From: Pseudomonas nabeulensis
GTDB taxonomy: Bacteria > Pseudomonadota > Gammaproteobacteria > Pseudomonadales > Pseudomonadaceae
Length of the DNA: 64,000 nt
Direction: 5' to 3'
Assembly (NCBI RefSeq): GCF_004682045.1
Contig: NZ_QUZT01000026.1
Coordinates: 1 to 64,000 of the forward strand
Positions 53,301 to 60,977 of the stretch are shown one piece after another. Position numbers and translations under genes: made by a program. Position 1 is the stretch's first letter, and the number at the start of each line of letters is the position of its first letter. The notes below the pieces were generated by a model. The model was given only the letters and a program-made list of their open reading frames with translations. It was not told where the DNA came from and made no database searches.

Positions 53301-55143
53301 ACGTTGCCAGCCTGGGGTCCAGGCGCGACAGTTGATAGTGAATGTCACGCCAGCGCTCGGTTTGTTCGTAGACGTGTTGCCAGCCGCCCTGATGGTTATG
53401 CACCAGCGCAGGCCGATAAGCCGTGGCGCGAGTCGGGTGATTGATACGCCACTGCCCCTGGCCTGGCTCATAACTGATCCAATACAGGTCGCCATCCATT
53501 TTGATATAGGACCGACCATTCGCTTGATAGACCCCCTGCGCATTGGCAACCGCATGCTCGCTCAACACATTCGGTTGCCGATAACGGAACAACCGTGGTC
53601 GCCATAACCGCAATCGCTCGGGCGCCTGGCTGACGGCTTCGAATTTGTCGAAGAAGTGCGTCGAGGACATCGTCGATGGTTTAAGCGAACCAACGACTCG
53701 CCCGCCAGCGGCAAAGAGCGCCATGGTGGCGATGTTTTCAGCCACGTTGATCAGATGTCCAAGCGCTTCGGTCTTGTCACCATGGGACCAGTCCTCGACC
53801 CCCTCGAAGATCTCTCCCAGCAACTGACCGACCGCCACACCCATCATCAACTGCCCGATCACGGGTACTACAAATGCAGCGATGTTCAACACATCCAGGC
53901 CCACGTCCATATAAGCCAGCCAACGCCGTTCACTTGCATCGTCATCCACTTGAGCCTTGGGCACCGCCAGTACTTGCGCGTCCATCTGAATCTTTCCCAA
54001 GCAGGCGCTGAAGAAAAAGTGCTCGAAACACAGGACCACTGGCATCGCTTCCAGCCGGGCCACACTCCCCGGCGCATCGATCTTGGTAAAAAAGCTCAGG
54101 CACTGGGACTCATCCAGATACCCTTTGAAGAACGCCCGATAACTCGCCACCTGCAAATTCAATGTCAGGTACAACAGGAAGTCAGCCAGCGACGCGTATT
54201 CGTACCAGGGTCTATTCGGTTCATTGGGCATGTAGACCACAACGGGGTCAGCGACCAACTGGCCTGGCACGTCATCTGAAATCACCAAAACGCCCCATAG
54301 ACAGGCGCCAAGCAGATTTACCCCCTGCCATATCCAGGGTTTTTCCAACGGAAAAAAACGCTCCGACTCTTTGGCGGGCCGATTGATCCTGATCAGCCCA
54401 AGCAACCGGGAATAGGTGGCCTCGCTGATATGCCCCTTGCCCAATGCAATGTGCAGGTCAATTTGCATGTCCTGGCACCGGGACTGGCCAATGTCCGCCG
54501 CTGCCGGGTTGAAGGACATCCCTGCATGGCCGTCGTCGTCTTTGGGCAACACCCCCATGACATCGACCACATGCCGCTGATAGGCCTCCCCCAGATCCAA
54601 CTCACGGCAATAGCCGACGAATGCCAGCGCGCTCAGATCGGAAATCGGCTGCTGGGTGGCATGGGAGCGGATCAGCGCGGCAATCGACAAACTGCCCTCG
54701 GCCTGCGCCTGGGTGAAATTCTGCATCGCAGCCTGTAGCAGGCTGTACTTGGTCACGGTGACGGTTTGTATCAGGCCGCCTCCCAGGTCCGGGCTGACCC
54801 CTGAGAGTTTGCGTCTTGGCAACTCCAGGGTGTCGCGCTCGATGTCCAGCGAGGCAAAACCCTTGGCCGCGAGAAAATCCTTGAGCAAGGCCGCGCAGAA
54901 CTTGTCCAAAGGCTGCAAGCGCGCCAACCGAGCCTTGGCACGTCGCCGCAGCTCTTCGCTATCGATATGAGCGTGCTTGAGTGCCTGCAAGGTTTGCAGC
55001 TTGGCCTTGATCATCCAGGGCGCCAGGGTTCGGCGCAGTACGCGTGCTTTGTCCAGGTCGCCCGAAAGGTCAAGCAGCGCGGTGTCCAGCTCGTCCGCAG
55101 TCACGGAGGGAGTGGCATCAATCAAGTCGGGGGTTAGCGTCAT
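50317..55143 (-). CDS. Giant LRR/NEL-type E3 ubiquitin-ligase effector-like protein
   Basis: The protein is 1608 residues from the ATG at 55143 (GGAG eight bases upstream). A long N-terminal region (about 1-1130) resembles the DUF6543/dermonecrotic-toxin-like proteins of Pseudomonas and has two hydrophobic stretches near 410-445 and 465-490. About 1145-1290 are leucine-rich repeats (LRSLDLAGNALTRLP; LEHLILAGNRLQL; LQSLNLSDNPL). The C-terminus matches the NEL domain of IpaH/SspH ligases, with catalytic Cys1406 and Asp1408 in LNCDDAVANSF. In IpaH proteins this cysteine carries ubiquitin. Action on host ubiquitin is inferred; no secretion genes adjoin it. Confidence 0.82.
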   Translation of the reverse strand: MTLTPDLIDATPSVTADELDTALLDLSGDLDKARVLRRTLAPWMIKAKLQTLQALKHAHIDSEELRRRAKARLARLQPLDKFCAALLKDFLAAKGFASLDIERDTLELPRRKLSGVSPDLGGGLIQTVTVTKYSLLQAAMQNFTQAQAEGSLSIAALIRSHATQQPISDLSALAFVGYCRELDLGEAYQRHVVDVMGVLPKDDDGHAGMSFNPAAADIGQSRCQDMQIDLHIALGKGHISEATYSRLLGLIRINRPAKESERFFPLEKPWIWQGVNLLGACLWGVLVISDDVPGQLVADPVVVYMPNEPNRPWYEYASLADFLLYLTLNLQVASYRAFFKGYLDESQCLSFFTKIDAPGSVARLEAMPVVLCFEHFFFSACLGKIQMDAQVLAVPKAQVDDDASERRWLAYMDVGLDVLNIAAFVVPVIGQLMMGVAVGQLLGEIFEGVEDWSHGDKTEALGHLINVAENIATMALFAAGGRVVGSLKPSTMSSTHFFDKFEAVSQAPERLRLWRPRLFRYRQPNVLSEHAVANAQGVYQANGRSYIKMDGDLYWISYEPGQGQWRINHPTRATAYRPALVHNHQGGWQHVYEQTERWRDIHYQLSRLDPRLATLPHEQLDGVASITGVSHDKLNRLSLEHRPLPERFQDAVARLRQDQKIRDLKHYLQRELQPPATTARTQLLALPLMPEWPTGRFFEVLDAKGNLLESYPNMAPFDYEDLSIHITRDQLEAGEVMPTLLQQLSEEERASLVGEVAEGEQPVQALSRRLLLTLKQHHQALHEQLYRDYNGKAVEDLLPLNTRFPHLPNRLGRELLAQASDAQRRHMRGTGRVPLTLAEQARLAADSVEEDKALLGLYVPALATDATRRVTVGLLQHLSGWPGDLRLEVRLQNLRGNLLASVGPTTARLRHTVLKTAAGFQAVDAAGVSLGTEATGVEGFYQAVVDALPADRRTRMNLNSPSAAGILNNQVKMTAQTERRRLAGYLWPERAEPEPLALCALAQLPAVEPPPPALMRKVRKLYPLFTDTQISTFIQEAGADHLARARAVDGLEQTLRTLHRALKTWRKDKSSYTASDAPLWDYRLSRFQVARAIEQSWRRTVLVTNRYGVKVQGLSLQELLRGRLPTLPPQVSFDHVQHLCLKGLKLDDDCAYFLKHFKGLRSLDLAGNALTRLPEVLSQMPNLEHLILAGNRLQLNLYDRSRLADMRGLQSLNLSDNPLIDPPDVSRMFELRELILRDCRLKSFPKEALRLPYLELVDLRQNDIDTLPDGVFKLSRQRAQAYNLRHNPLDARTQRLLQDFRNNVGTGMGFAEDDIPRLNEQRARELWLADDGVERYPEKNLIWAGFKDEPESDSLFKLLGDLGGTADAVQVREDLDRRVWRVLEAGARDSGLRAELFERAATPLNCDDAVANSFSNLEVLVELHEASKRVGSGPGTSKSLLALGKGLFRLDQLESYARKHSDEHPSADPLEVSLAYRTGLADRFHLPGQPRHMRFSRLGGVTGQALAQAAVELRAAEQSPRMSQYLARLPFWISHLKRTASNLFAGVNLPFNQRMETIFEQAETLGDVSYREQMDTVLREQEQAEHTEVVRQTEEALKVDTLEACDLP

Positions 55144-55453
55144 CAGAATCGCTCCTTCATAGCGGCCATTGATGACTTCACACCCTATGCGCCCCACGCG
55201 CGCAAATGCATTCGAATACCGGGCCGGTCAGCGGTCGGATTCACCGGGAATTTGCGTCCAAGCGCACCTTATCTACTACCCCTCAAGCGCAGGCCCCATG
55301 GGCCGCCACGCTCATTCGTCGGCGACAACGCCTGCGCGCTTATAACTTATTGTTCTAAAACTCCCAGAAATGCATCGGGTCAGTTTCTGGGTACGCGTCC
55401 TCTGGGCGTATTGAGTGTTTCCCCTCCCCAACGGAAAAACCGGTAAGGAATTT
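55144..55453. other. Intergenic region with promoters of the effector and NAGGN genes
   Basis: No gene is seen in these 310 bases. CCCAGAAA (55363-55370) and TTTCTGGG (55384-55391) form a perfect eight-base inverted repeat with a 13-base spacer, 62 bp before the amidotransferase ATG. It could be an operator or an mRNA hairpin. An AAGGA ribosome-binding site precedes the ATG at 55454. Confidence 0.45.
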
Positions 55454-57226
55454 ATGTGCGGATTAGCTGGAGAATTACGTTTCGATGCCCAACCTGCCGA
55501 CCTGGCTGCGATTGAGCGCATCACCCATCACTTGGCCCCTCGTGGCCCCGACGCCTGGGGCTTCCATGCCCAAGGCCCGATTGCCCTGGGCCATCGTCGC
55601 CTGAAAATCATGGACCTGTCGGACGGCTCGGCCCAACCGATGGTCGATGCGCAGTTGGGCTTGTCGTTAGCCTTTAACGGTGCGATCTACAACTTTCCGG
55701 AACTGCGAGAAGAGCTGGAAGCCCTGGGCTACGCCTTCTATTCCGGTGGCGACACCGAAGTGCTGCTCAAGGGCTATCACGCCTGGGGCGAGGCGCTGCT
55801 GCCCAAGCTCAACGGCATGTTTGCGTTTGCCATCTGGGAGCGCGATACCCAGCGTCTCTTCATTGCCCGTGACCGCCTCGGTGTGAAACCGCTGTACCTG
55901 TCGCGTACCGGCCAGCGCTTGCGTTTCGCCTCGGCATTGCCTGCGTTGCTCAAGGGTGGCGATATCAACCCGATCCTCGATCCGGTCGCCCTCAACCATT
56001 ACCTCAACTTTCACGCCGTGGTGCCGGCCCCGCGCACCTTGATCGCGGGCATTGAAAAGTTGCCGCCCGCCAGCTGGATGCGCATCGATGCCAGCGGCAA
56101 GACCGAACAGAAAACCTGGTGGACCCTGCCGTACGGTCCACGTGATGACGAGAAAAACCTCACACTGGAAGACTGGACCGACCGCGTGCTCGACAGCACC
56201 CGCGAAGCCGTGGCGATTCGCCAACGTGCGGCGGTGGATGTCGGCGTATTGCTGTCCGGTGGCGTCGATTCGAGCATGCTCGTCGGCCTGCTGCGGGAAG
56301 TAGGCGTGCAAGATCTGTCGACCTTCTCCATCGGCTTTGAAGATGCCGGTGGCGAAGCGGGCAACGAATTCCAATACTCGGACTTGATCGCCAAGCACTA
56401 CGGCACCCGTCATCACCAACTGCGCATCGCCGAAAGCGAGATCATCGAGCAACTGCCGGCGGCATTCCGCGCCATGAGCGAGCCAATGGTCAGCCATGAC
56501 TGCATCGCCTTCTACCTGCTGTCGCGGGAAGTGGCCAAGCACTGCAAAGTGGTGCAAAGCGGCCAGGGTGCCGATGAGTTGTTTGCCGGCTACCACTGGT
56601 ATCCGCAGGTGGACGGCGCGAGCGATCCTTACGCAGCGTATCGCGAGGCATTCTTCGACCGCAGCTACGACGACTACGCCGCCACCGTCGCGCCGAAATG
56701 GCTGACTGCCAATGACGCGGCCGGCGACTTCGTGCGTGAACATTTCGCCATGCCCGGCGCCGATGCCGCGGTGGACAAGGCCCTGCGCCTGGACAGCACG
56801 GTGATGCTGGTGGACGACCCGGTCAAACGTGTCGACAACATGACCATGGCCTGGGGCCTGGAGGCGCGTACGCCGTTCCTCGACTACCGCCTTGTTGAAC
56901 TGTCGGCCCGCGTACCGGGCAAATTCAAATTGCCCGACGGCGGCAAGCAGGTCTTGAAAGAGGCCGCACGCCGCGTGATCCCGAGCGAAGTCATCGACCG
57001 TAAAAAAGGCTACTTCCCGGTGCCCGGCCTCAAGCACTTGCAGGGCGACACCCTGAACTGGGTGCGCGAACTGCTGCTGGACCCGAGCCAAGATCGCGGC
57101 CTGTTCAACCCGGCGATGCTCGACCGCCTGCTCACCGACCCGCAAGGCCAATTGACCCCGCTGCGCGGCTCCAAGCTGTGGCAACTGGCGGCACTGAACC
57201 TGTGGCTCAGTGAACAAGGAATCTGA
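55454..57226 (+). CDS. N-acetylglutaminylglutamine amidotransferase (asparagine-synthase type)
   Basis: The 590-residue protein starts MCGLAGEL, giving the N-terminal cysteine nucleophile of class II glutaminases once Met is removed. The C-terminal asparagine-synthetase domain has the PP-loop LSGGVDSSMLVG (about 277-288). Followed three bases later by the acetyltransferase/ATP-grasp gene, it matches the asnO-ngg pair. In Sinorhizobium and Pseudomonas that pair makes the osmolyte N-acetylglutaminylglutamine amide; this enzyme would add the terminal amide. Frames upstream of 55454 lack a proper start. An ordinary asparagine synthetase is less likely given the context. Confidence 0.9.
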   Translation: MCGLAGELRFDAQPADLAAIERITHHLAPRGPDAWGFHAQGPIALGHRRLKIMDLSDGSAQPMVDAQLGLSLAFNGAIYNFPELREELEALGYAFYSGGDTEVLLKGYHAWGEALLPKLNGMFAFAIWERDTQRLFIARDRLGVKPLYLSRTGQRLRFASALPALLKGGDINPILDPVALNHYLNFHAVVPAPRTLIAGIEKLPPASWMRIDASGKTEQKTWWTLPYGPRDDEKNLTLEDWTDRVLDSTREAVAIRQRAAVDVGVLLSGGVDSSMLVGLLREVGVQDLSTFSIGFEDAGGEAGNEFQYSDLIAKHYGTRHHQLRIAESEIIEQLPAAFRAMSEPMVSHDCIAFYLLSREVAKHCKVVQSGQGADELFAGYHWYPQVDGASDPYAAYREAFFDRSYDDYAATVAPKWLTANDAAGDFVREHFAMPGADAAVDKALRLDSTVMLVDDPVKRVDNMTMAWGLEARTPFLDYRLVELSARVPGKFKLPDGGKQVLKEAARRVIPSEVIDRKKGYFPVPGLKHLQGDTLNWVRELLLDPSQDRGLFNPAMLDRLLTDPQGQLTPLRGSKLWQLAALNLWLSEQGI

Positions 57227-57229
57227 CCG

Positions 57230-58963
57230 ATGAAACCCCATGCAGCGGCTTACAGCCAACGCTTGATCAAGGGTCAGGCGCCGTCGTACGAGCGCCTGCA
57301 AGCCCGACTGGCCGAAGATGGCAGCCCCTCAAGCGCCGAACCGATTGCCGTGCATTGCGGTTGGGGCCGGTTGCTGATCGGGCATACCTTCCCCGATCCG
57401 TCGAGCCTGGCCCAGGAACTGCTCAACGAACAGGCCGGTGAACGCGACATCGCGCTGTACGTGGCCGCGCCCCAGCAAATCCTTGGGATCGACCCGCAGC
57501 AACTGTTTCTCGACCCGTCCGATACCCTGCGCCTGTGGTTTACCGACTACCGCCCTGCCACTCGCGTGTTCCGCGGCTTTCGTATCCGCCGGGTACAAAG
57601 CGAGGCGGATTGGCTGGCGGTGAACCAACTCTATCAGGGGCGCGGCATGTTGCCGGTGGACGCCGAACGCCTCACGCCGCGCCATCAAGGTGGCCCGGTG
57701 TATTGGCTGGCGGAAGACGACGACAGCGGCGCGGTGATCGGCAGCGTGATGGGCCTCAATCACCAAAAGGCCTTTCATGACCCGGAAAACGGTTGCAGCC
57801 TGTGGTGCCTGGCGGTGGACCCGCAATGCACGCGCCCCGGCGTGGGCGAAGTGCTGGTGCGCCACCTGGTGGAACACTTTATGAGCCGTGGCTTGAGCTA
57901 CCTGGACCTGTCGGTGCTGCACGATAACCGTCAGGCCAAGAACCTCTATGCCAAGCTGGGTTTTCGCGCGCTGACCACCTTTGCGATCAAGCGCAAGAAC
58001 GGCATCAACCAACCGCTGTTTCTCGGCCCTGGGCCGCAAGCGGGGTTTAACCCGTATGCCCGAATCATTGTCGAGGAAGCCCATCGGCGCGGTATCGATG
58101 TGCAGGTGGATGACGCCGACGCGGGCTTGTTCACCTTGAGCCACGGCGGGCGCCGCGTGCGTTGTCGTGAATCGCTGAGCGACCTGACCAGCGCCATCAG
58201 CATGACCCTGTGCCAGGACAAGAGCCTGACCCACAAGGTGCTGAAAGCAGCAGGGTTGAAACTGCCCTCGCAACAATTGGCGGGCAGTGCGGATGACAAC
58301 CTGGAGTTTCTCGATGAGCACCAGCGTGTCGTGGTCAAGCCGCTGGATGGCGAGCAAGGCCAGGGCGTGGCCGTGGATTTGCAGAGCATCGAAGAGGTGC
58401 AGCAGGCGATTGAGGCGGCGCGGCAGTTCGACACGCGGGTGTTGCTGGAAAGCTTTCACGAAGGCCTGGACCTGCGCATTCTGGTGATCGGCTTCGAGGT
58501 GGTTGCCGCCGCGATTCGCCGCCCTGCCGAAGTGACCGGTGACGGTCATCATTCCATCGGCGCATTGATCGAAGCACAAAGTCGTCGACGCCAGGCCGCA
58601 ACCGATGGGGAAAGCAAAATCCCTGTCGACGCTGAAACCGAACGCACCCTGCACGCCGCCGGCTACGACTACAGCAGCATCCTGCCACGGGGTAAAACCC
58701 TGGCCGTGCGCCGCACCGCCAACCTGCACACCGGCGGTTGCCTGGAAGATGTCACCGCGATCCTGCACCCCACACTGGTGGACGCCGCCGTGCGCGCCGC
58801 CCGCACCCTGGACATTCCCATGGTGGGCCTGGACCTGATGGTGCCCGCCGCCGATCAACCCGAGTATGTGTTTATCGAAGCCAACGAACGGGCCGGACTG
58901 GCCAATCATGAACCGCAGCCGACGGCTGAGCGGTTTGTGGATTTGTTGTTTCCCCATAGTTAG
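57230..58963 (+). CDS. ngg: N-acetylglutaminylglutamine synthetase (GNAT/ATP-grasp fusion)
   Basis: The 577-residue protein has an N-terminal GNAT acetyltransferase domain (about 105-265; VDPQCTRPGVGEVLVRHLVEH). A C-terminal ATP-grasp ligase (about 285-577) shows VVVKPLDGEQGQGV and FIEANERAGLANHEP. The fusion makes N-acetylglutaminylglutamine from two glutamines and acetyl-CoA, and the product is amidated by the preceding enzyme. It starts three bases after the upstream stop. A REP pair separates it from the peptidase gene downstream. Confidence 0.9.
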   Translation: MKPHAAAYSQRLIKGQAPSYERLQARLAEDGSPSSAEPIAVHCGWGRLLIGHTFPDPSSLAQELLNEQAGERDIALYVAAPQQILGIDPQQLFLDPSDTLRLWFTDYRPATRVFRGFRIRRVQSEADWLAVNQLYQGRGMLPVDAERLTPRHQGGPVYWLAEDDDSGAVIGSVMGLNHQKAFHDPENGCSLWCLAVDPQCTRPGVGEVLVRHLVEHFMSRGLSYLDLSVLHDNRQAKNLYAKLGFRALTTFAIKRKNGINQPLFLGPGPQAGFNPYARIIVEEAHRRGIDVQVDDADAGLFTLSHGGRRVRCRESLSDLTSAISMTLCQDKSLTHKVLKAAGLKLPSQQLAGSADDNLEFLDEHQRVVVKPLDGEQGQGVAVDLQSIEEVQQAIEAARQFDTRVLLESFHEGLDLRILVIGFEVVAAAIRRPAEVTGDGHHSIGALIEAQSRRRQAATDGESKIPVDAETERTLHAAGYDYSSILPRGKTLAVRRTANLHTGGCLEDVTAILHPTLVDAAVRAARTLDIPMVGLDLMVPAADQPEYVFIEANERAGLANHEPQPTAERFVDLLFPHS

Positions 58964-58996
58964 CTGAGTGCTTGAGAGGTGGGGTGACTGTTCTGG

Positions 58997-59094
58997 CCCC
59001 ATCGGGGGCAAGCCCCCTCCCACATTTTGAATTGTGAATACCTTCTAGTGTGGGAGGGGCGGTGCGACGATTCGACTTGCCCCCGATGAGGCCC
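58997..59094. repeat. REP pair within the NAGGN gene set
   Basis: The left copy reads ATCGGGGGCAAGCCCCCTCC and the right copy starts TGTGGGAGGGGCGGTGCGAC and ends CTTGCCCCCGAT. The copies are inverted, with the GTGGGAG ends facing inward. This is the opposite order to the REPIN at 45110. The right copy carries an extra segment of about 15 bp (CGGTGCGACGATTCG) in its loop. Confidence 0.85.
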
Positions 59095-59133
59095 TTGAAA
59101 GCACCCCATACCCTCAAGCCAAGAGGAGTCTTT

Positions 59134-60318
59134 ATGAGCCGCACCATCCCCGAACCCGACCTGAACTATCTGCAAAAAGTCCTGCTGGAAATGCTCGCCA
59201 TTCCCAGCCCCACCGGGTTCACCGACACCATCGTGCGCTACGTCGCCGAGCGCCTGGAAGAACTCGGCATTCCGTTCGAAATGACCCGGCGCGGCACCAT
59301 TCGCGCCACCCTCAAGGGCCAGAAAAACAGCCCCGACCGTGCGGTCTCCGCGCACCTGGATACCATCGGCGCCGCCGTGCGTGCGATCAAGGACAATGGC
59401 CGCCTGAGCCTGGCGCCGGTGGGCTGCTGGTCGAGCCGCTTTGCCGAAGGCAGCCGGGTCAGCCTGTTTACCGATAACGGCGTGATCCGCGGCAGTGTGT
59501 TGCCGCTGATGGCCTCCGGACACGCGTTCAACACCGCCGTGGATGAAATGCCGGTGAGCTGGGACCACGTGGAGCTGCGCCTGGACGCCTACTGCGCGAC
59601 CCGCGCCGACTGCGACTCCCTAGGCATCAGCGTGGGTGATTATGTAGCCTTCGACCCTCTGCCCGAGTTCACCGAGAGCGGGCATATCAGCGCCCGTCAC
59701 CTGGACGATAAAGCCGGCGTCGCCGCGCTGCTCGCCGCGCTCAAGGCCATCGTCGACAGCGGCGAGCCGTTGCTGATCGACTGCCATCCGCTGTTCACCA
59801 TCACCGAGGAAACCGGCAGCGGTGCCGCCGCCGCCCTGCCCTGGGATGTCAGCGAGTTTGTCGGCATCGATATCGCCCCGGTCGCCCCCGGCCAGCATTC
59901 CAGCGAACATGCGGTGAGTGTGGCAATGCAGGATTCTGGCGGGCCTTATGACTATCACCTGTCCCGGCATTTGCTGCGCTTGGCCTCGGACAACGACCTG
60001 CCGGTACGTCGCGACCTGTTTCGTTACTACTTCAGCGATGCCCATTCTGCTGTGACGGCGGGCCACGATATCCGTACCGCATTGCTGGCATTCGGTTGCG
60101 ATGCGACCCATGGCTACGAACGCACCCATATCGACAGCCTTGCAGCGCTGAGCCGCTTGTTGGGCGCGTACATCCTCAGCCCGCCGGTGTTCGCCAGCGA
60201 TGCGCAACCGGCCCAGGGCTCACTGGACCGGTTCAGTCATCAACTGGAGCATGAGACGCAGATGGAGAGCGACACACGGGTGCCGTCGGTAGATAGCCTG
60301 GTGGGCAATAAGTCCTGA
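59134..60318 (+). CDS. NAGGN-associated M42-family metallopeptidase
   Basis: From the ATG at 59134 (AGAGGAG seven bases upstream) the protein is 394 residues. The metal-binding residues of M42/M20 aminopeptidases are visible in SAHLDTIG, LDDKAGVAALL, EETGSGAAAAL, GIDIAP and ATHGYERTH. This family accompanies the NAGGN biosynthetic pair in many genomes and may hydrolyse the osmolyte or its peptide when stress ends; that role is an inference. It is about 170 bp from the synthetase, with a REP pair between. Confidence 0.87.
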   Translation: MSRTIPEPDLNYLQKVLLEMLAIPSPTGFTDTIVRYVAERLEELGIPFEMTRRGTIRATLKGQKNSPDRAVSAHLDTIGAAVRAIKDNGRLSLAPVGCWSSRFAEGSRVSLFTDNGVIRGSVLPLMASGHAFNTAVDEMPVSWDHVELRLDAYCATRADCDSLGISVGDYVAFDPLPEFTESGHISARHLDDKAGVAALLAALKAIVDSGEPLLIDCHPLFTITEETGSGAAAALPWDVSEFVGIDIAPVAPGQHSSEHAVSVAMQDSGGPYDYHLSRHLLRLASDNDLPVRRDLFRYYFSDAHSAVTAGHDIRTALLAFGCDATHGYERTHIDSLAALSRLLGAYILSPPVFASDAQPAQGSLDRFSHQLEHETQMESDTRVPSVDSLVGNKS

Positions 60319-60341
60319 CGCAGGCAACTGCTGGTAACAAG

Positions 60342-60370
60342 AGTCCCGGCGCAGTAGCATCGCCGGGACT
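60342..60370 (+). terminator. Hairpin after the M42 peptidase gene
   Basis: AGTCCCGGCG and CGCCGGGACT form a perfect ten-base-pair stem with a nine-base loop, 23 bp after the stop. There is no T-run, so it may be Rho-assisted or only protective. Confidence 0.55.
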
Positions 60371-60387
60371 TAACACCTGAGGCCTGT

Positions 60388-60615
60388 ATGCTGATTCCCT
60401 ACGACGCACTTGAAGTCGACACCCTGACACGTCTGATCGAAGACTTCGTCACCCGTGATGGCACCGACAACGGCGACGACACCCCCCTGGAAACTCGCGT
60501 GCTGCGTGTGCGCCAAGCGCTGACCAAAGGCCAGGCGCTGATCGTGTTCGACCCGGAAAGCGAGCAGTGCCAGTTGATGCTCAAGCACGATGTACCCAAA
60601 CATCTGTTCGACTGA
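60388..60615 (+). CDS. YheU-family protein
   Basis: The 75-residue acidic protein matches the YheU/UPF0270 family (MLIPYDALEVDTLTRLIEDFVTRDGTD). Its function is unknown. The start has GAGG six to seven bases upstream and follows the peptidase gene closely, but a stable hairpin lies between them. It converges with the csrA-type gene, 18 bp away. Confidence 0.9.
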   Translation: MLIPYDALEVDTLTRLIEDFVTRDGTDNGDDTPLETRVLRVRQALTKGQALIVFDPESEQCQLMLKHDVPKHLFD

Positions 60616-60633
60616 GCTTATGTTCGACTGAGC

Positions 60634-60837
60634 TTAGAGGTTGGGCACCTGCACCGGATGGGTGACGGCGCCCTGGCGATCGAGGATCTTCTGGTGAACC
60701 TCGGCACGATGAACGTGCACCCCGGCCGGCGCTTCAACGCCTAATTTCACCTGGGTGCCGTTCAGTTCAAGGATGTGCACGGCGATGTCATCGCCGATGG
60801 AGATAACTTCGCCTACGGCGCGGCTTAGGACCAGCAT
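60634..60837 (-). CDS. CsrA/RsmA-family RNA-binding regulator (divergent paralogue)
   Basis: The 67-residue protein has the full CsrA fold: [17 protein letters not shown] at the N-terminus and the RNA-binding VHRAEV with Arg44. It differs from the usual pseudomonad RsmA and RsmE (MLILTRK..., VHREEI) in several positions and has a longer C-terminal tail, so it is probably a third paralogue of the RsmI kind. Such proteins bind GGA motifs in leaders and are titrated by Rsm small RNAs. AAGGA lies nine bases upstream of the ATG. Confidence 0.88.
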   Translation of the reverse strand: MLVLSRAVGEVISIGDDIAVHILELNGTQVKLGVEAPAGVHVHRAEVHQKILDRQGAVTHPVQVPNL

Positions 60838-60977
60838 GGCGGGTGTCCTTATTTACAGTGAAAGGACTTCGACCATGCGCGTTGGGGTACAGGGCATCAA
60901 TGCCTTCCCACAAAATCAGATACAACCCACACCAACAGGTAATTTAACTGACAGAACCCATATCAAAATGTGGTGCA

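Noticed and set aside
55248..55275. AlgU-like box GAATTT upstream of the NAGGN genes
   Set aside because: The best -10 match (TCTAC) is at an 18-bp spacing and differs at two positions, so the evidence is too weak to call.
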